23,873 bases of DNA from positions 1 to 23,873 of the forward strand of contig JAFGSL010000629.1 of the NCBI GenBank assembly GCA_016934645.1, written 5' to 3'. The notes under the pieces are model-generated. The model searched no databases and had not been told where the DNA came from. It was given only the letters and a program-made list of their open reading frames with translations. The DNA comes from Anaerolineae bacterium (GTDB lineage Bacteria; Chloroflexota; Anaerolineae; B4-G1; SLSP01). Every line of letters begins with the position of its first letter. Within the stretch, counting starts at the first letter, position 1. A program made the translations under genes and the position numbers. Positions 22,509 to 23,873 of the stretch are shown here, in pieces.

Positions 22509-23873
22509 TTACCAACTTGGAGGAATCGGCCACCAGACATCCTCGCGCCCGCTAGCCGCTGCATCCCATGCGTCGGCCATCGCTTCGACAGAGCGATTCG
22601 CTGGCGGCAGAAGGTCGAACCCCCGCCACTCGCCCGTACGAGCACCCGGCAACTGCAACTGCGTGTTCCGGCAATACTCGTACCAGTCTTTGAAAGTGTG
22701 CCACTTGATTTCGACGCCGTAAGGCTCAGGTCGCTGTGTCATCGGCGACAGCGGCTCAACCGTGTGGCATGAGTTCAGAATCTTCAGCTTGGAATGTGGA
22801 TACGTATCGTAGACGGTCTGCGCCAGCTTGACAGTCTGTTGTATGACTTCCTCATCCTCGCCCGGCAGGTTCAGCGAGAAGTAGACAATGATGGGAACGT
22901 TATAGAGGTTGACTTCATCGAGCGCGTTGAGCAACTGCGCATCGTTGTAGCGTTTCCCATTCAGACGGCGAACCCGCTCCGAACCGGAATAGGGATTCAG
23001 CGCCACACTGGAGTGTTGCATATCCGCCGTGCGGACAAAATCCTTCATGAAACCCGAAGGGGGAAGTTGGAAGAACTCGTTATAGAGGCCGATTTTGATG
23101 CCCTCCTTGCGTATTGCGCGGAAGAGCGAGCGCCAATAATGATCGCCCATCGCAGCGAGGTCATAGGAAAAGCACACCTGAATCGCTTGATGCTCGATCA
23201 ATTGCTTGATCTCGTTCACAACCGTCTCCACCGGGACGGGCACAATGCCTTCCCGTCCGGCAATCGCCTTGTGCGCGCTCCGCGCGCCCCCACAATAGGA
23301 GCACTCGAAATCGCATCCGCGCGCCGTCGTGATCCAGCGGCCCCGGTACTTGCTGATGTCCGCACCTTGGCGGGCCTGGTGCGCCAGCTCCATATCGATG
23401 ACCAGATACTCGTGGACAAAGTATTCATCCTGGTGCGCCAACCAATCCAGATCGATGAAATTGAAATCCGCGAAGTCCTCAGGCCGCGCACAATACGTCC
23501 GAGGATTCTCCACGACCTCCCCTTGGAGACGGTACGTCAAATTAGGGATGACGGAGAGATCAGGCAGAACGCCCCGTTCTACACTCATCAGCGCCTGGGC
23601 CAGGGCCAACAGGGGGCGTTCAGCATCGCCCCGGATGACAAAATCGACCACCGGGATGTCTCTGATGATCTCACCGGCGAAGGCAGACGAGGTCAAGCCG
23701 CCGAGGATGACCCAGGCATCCGGCAAAACTTGCTTCACAATTTGCGCAACATTGATCGCGCCGTAACTATGCTCATACCAGTGCAGGTCGATGAGGACCA
23801 TCCGGGCTTCGCGATGATCATACAGCCACTGGCGCAGGTTGAAACTACTGTCCAGCTTCTTCTCCAACGGGAA
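22509..23873 (-). CDS. B12-binding-domain radical SAM protein, 5'-truncated by the window edge
   Basis: The frame is open to the last base of the window, so the true start lies to the right; a TTG at 23867 is an internal codon. The first ~100 visible residues resemble the C-terminal part of a cobalamin-binding Rossmann domain: RMVLIDLHWYEHSYGAINVA, WVILGGLTSSAFAGEI and VVDFVIRGDAERPL. Next comes the radical SAM core with the 4Fe-4S motif RGCDFECSYCGG (CxxxCxxC), which cleaves S-adenosylmethionine to a radical. Later pieces include SSVALNPYSGSERVRR and VPIIVYFSLNLPGEDEEVI, typical of the TIM-barrel end. Family members include methyltransferases and ring-forming enzymes. No substrate can be named, and no partner gene is visible. 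About 455 residues are present. Confidence 0.9.
   Translation of the reverse strand, partial: FPLEKKLDSSFNLRQWLYDHREARMVLIDLHWYEHSYGAINVAQIVKQVLPDAWVILGGLTSSAFAGEIIRDIPVVDFVIRGDAERPLLALAQALMSVERGVLPDLSVIPNLTYRLQGEVVENPRTYCARPEDFADFNFIDLDWLAHQDEYFVHEYLVIDMELAHQARQGADISKYRGRWITTARGCDFECSYCGGARSAHKAIAGREGIVPVPVETVVNEIKQLIEHQAIQVCFSYDLAAMGDHYWRSLFRAIRKEGIKIGLYNEFFQLPPSGFMKDFVRTADMQHSSVALNPYSGSERVRRLNGKRYNDAQLLNALDEVNLYNVPIIVYFSLNLPGEDEEVIQQTVKLAQTVYDTYPHSKLKILNSCHTVEPLSPMTQRPEPYGVEIKWHTFKDWYEYCRNTQLQLPGARTGEWRGFDLLPPANRSVEAMADAWDAAASGREDVWWPIPPSW

Overview
The window looks like a chromosomal segment of a Chloroflexota bacterium, probably Anaerolineae-like. This is inference, not a search result. 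It rests on moderately high GC, a V/A-type ATPase operon in a bacterium, a small secreted protein ending in an LPLVLKN tail, extracellular domains of the 'NYQGYLTDSGGNPLNGTY' and 'WNEIDAVELVG' types, multi-GAF soluble histidine kinases, and many short palindromic intergenic repeats.

Plus-strand part (1-4841). The window opens inside ntpB and continues into ntpD, the B and D subunits of a V/A-type ATPase, whose stop and start codons overlap. A universal stress protein follows after a spacer with a long inverted repeat. Next come a probable remnant of an extracellular-domain gene, a two-gene cassette of secreted proteins (2738-4117), a compound hairpin and a NUDIX hydrolase gene.

Minus-strand part (4900-23873). 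All remaining genes are on the minus strand. A small DUF4177-like protein is followed by a drug-efflux-type operon read as tetR, degenerate ABC half-transporter, canonical ABC half-transporter. This operon starts at a near-perfect TTGACA/TATAAT promoter buried in a 39-bp perfect palindrome, an evident TetR operator. Then comes a signalling block: a REC-HisKA-HATPase protein and a 1205-residue, five-GAF plus PAS histidine kinase. The kinase gene is flanked by two copies of one ~76-bp palindromic repeat, and upstream of it lies an FAD/NAD(P) oxidoreductase gene. A glutamate dehydrogenase and a c-type cytochrome lipoprotein form a probable operon ending at a clear intrinsic terminator. A tightly coupled pair follows: a TPR/transmembrane/beta-helix protein and a Gfo/Idh/MocA dehydrogenase. 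A B12-binding radical SAM gene runs off the right edge.

What stands out is regulatory and repeat architecture rather than an obvious new enzyme system. There is a textbook autoregulated TetR promoter driving a heterodimeric ABC exporter with one degenerate ATP site. At least two families of dispersed palindromic repeats are present, and several stop codons lie inside repeats. A membrane beta-helix protein carries an exact 27-residue acidic/Trp repeat on its cytoplasmic side. I saw no CRISPR array, tRNA, rRNA, transposase or phage gene.
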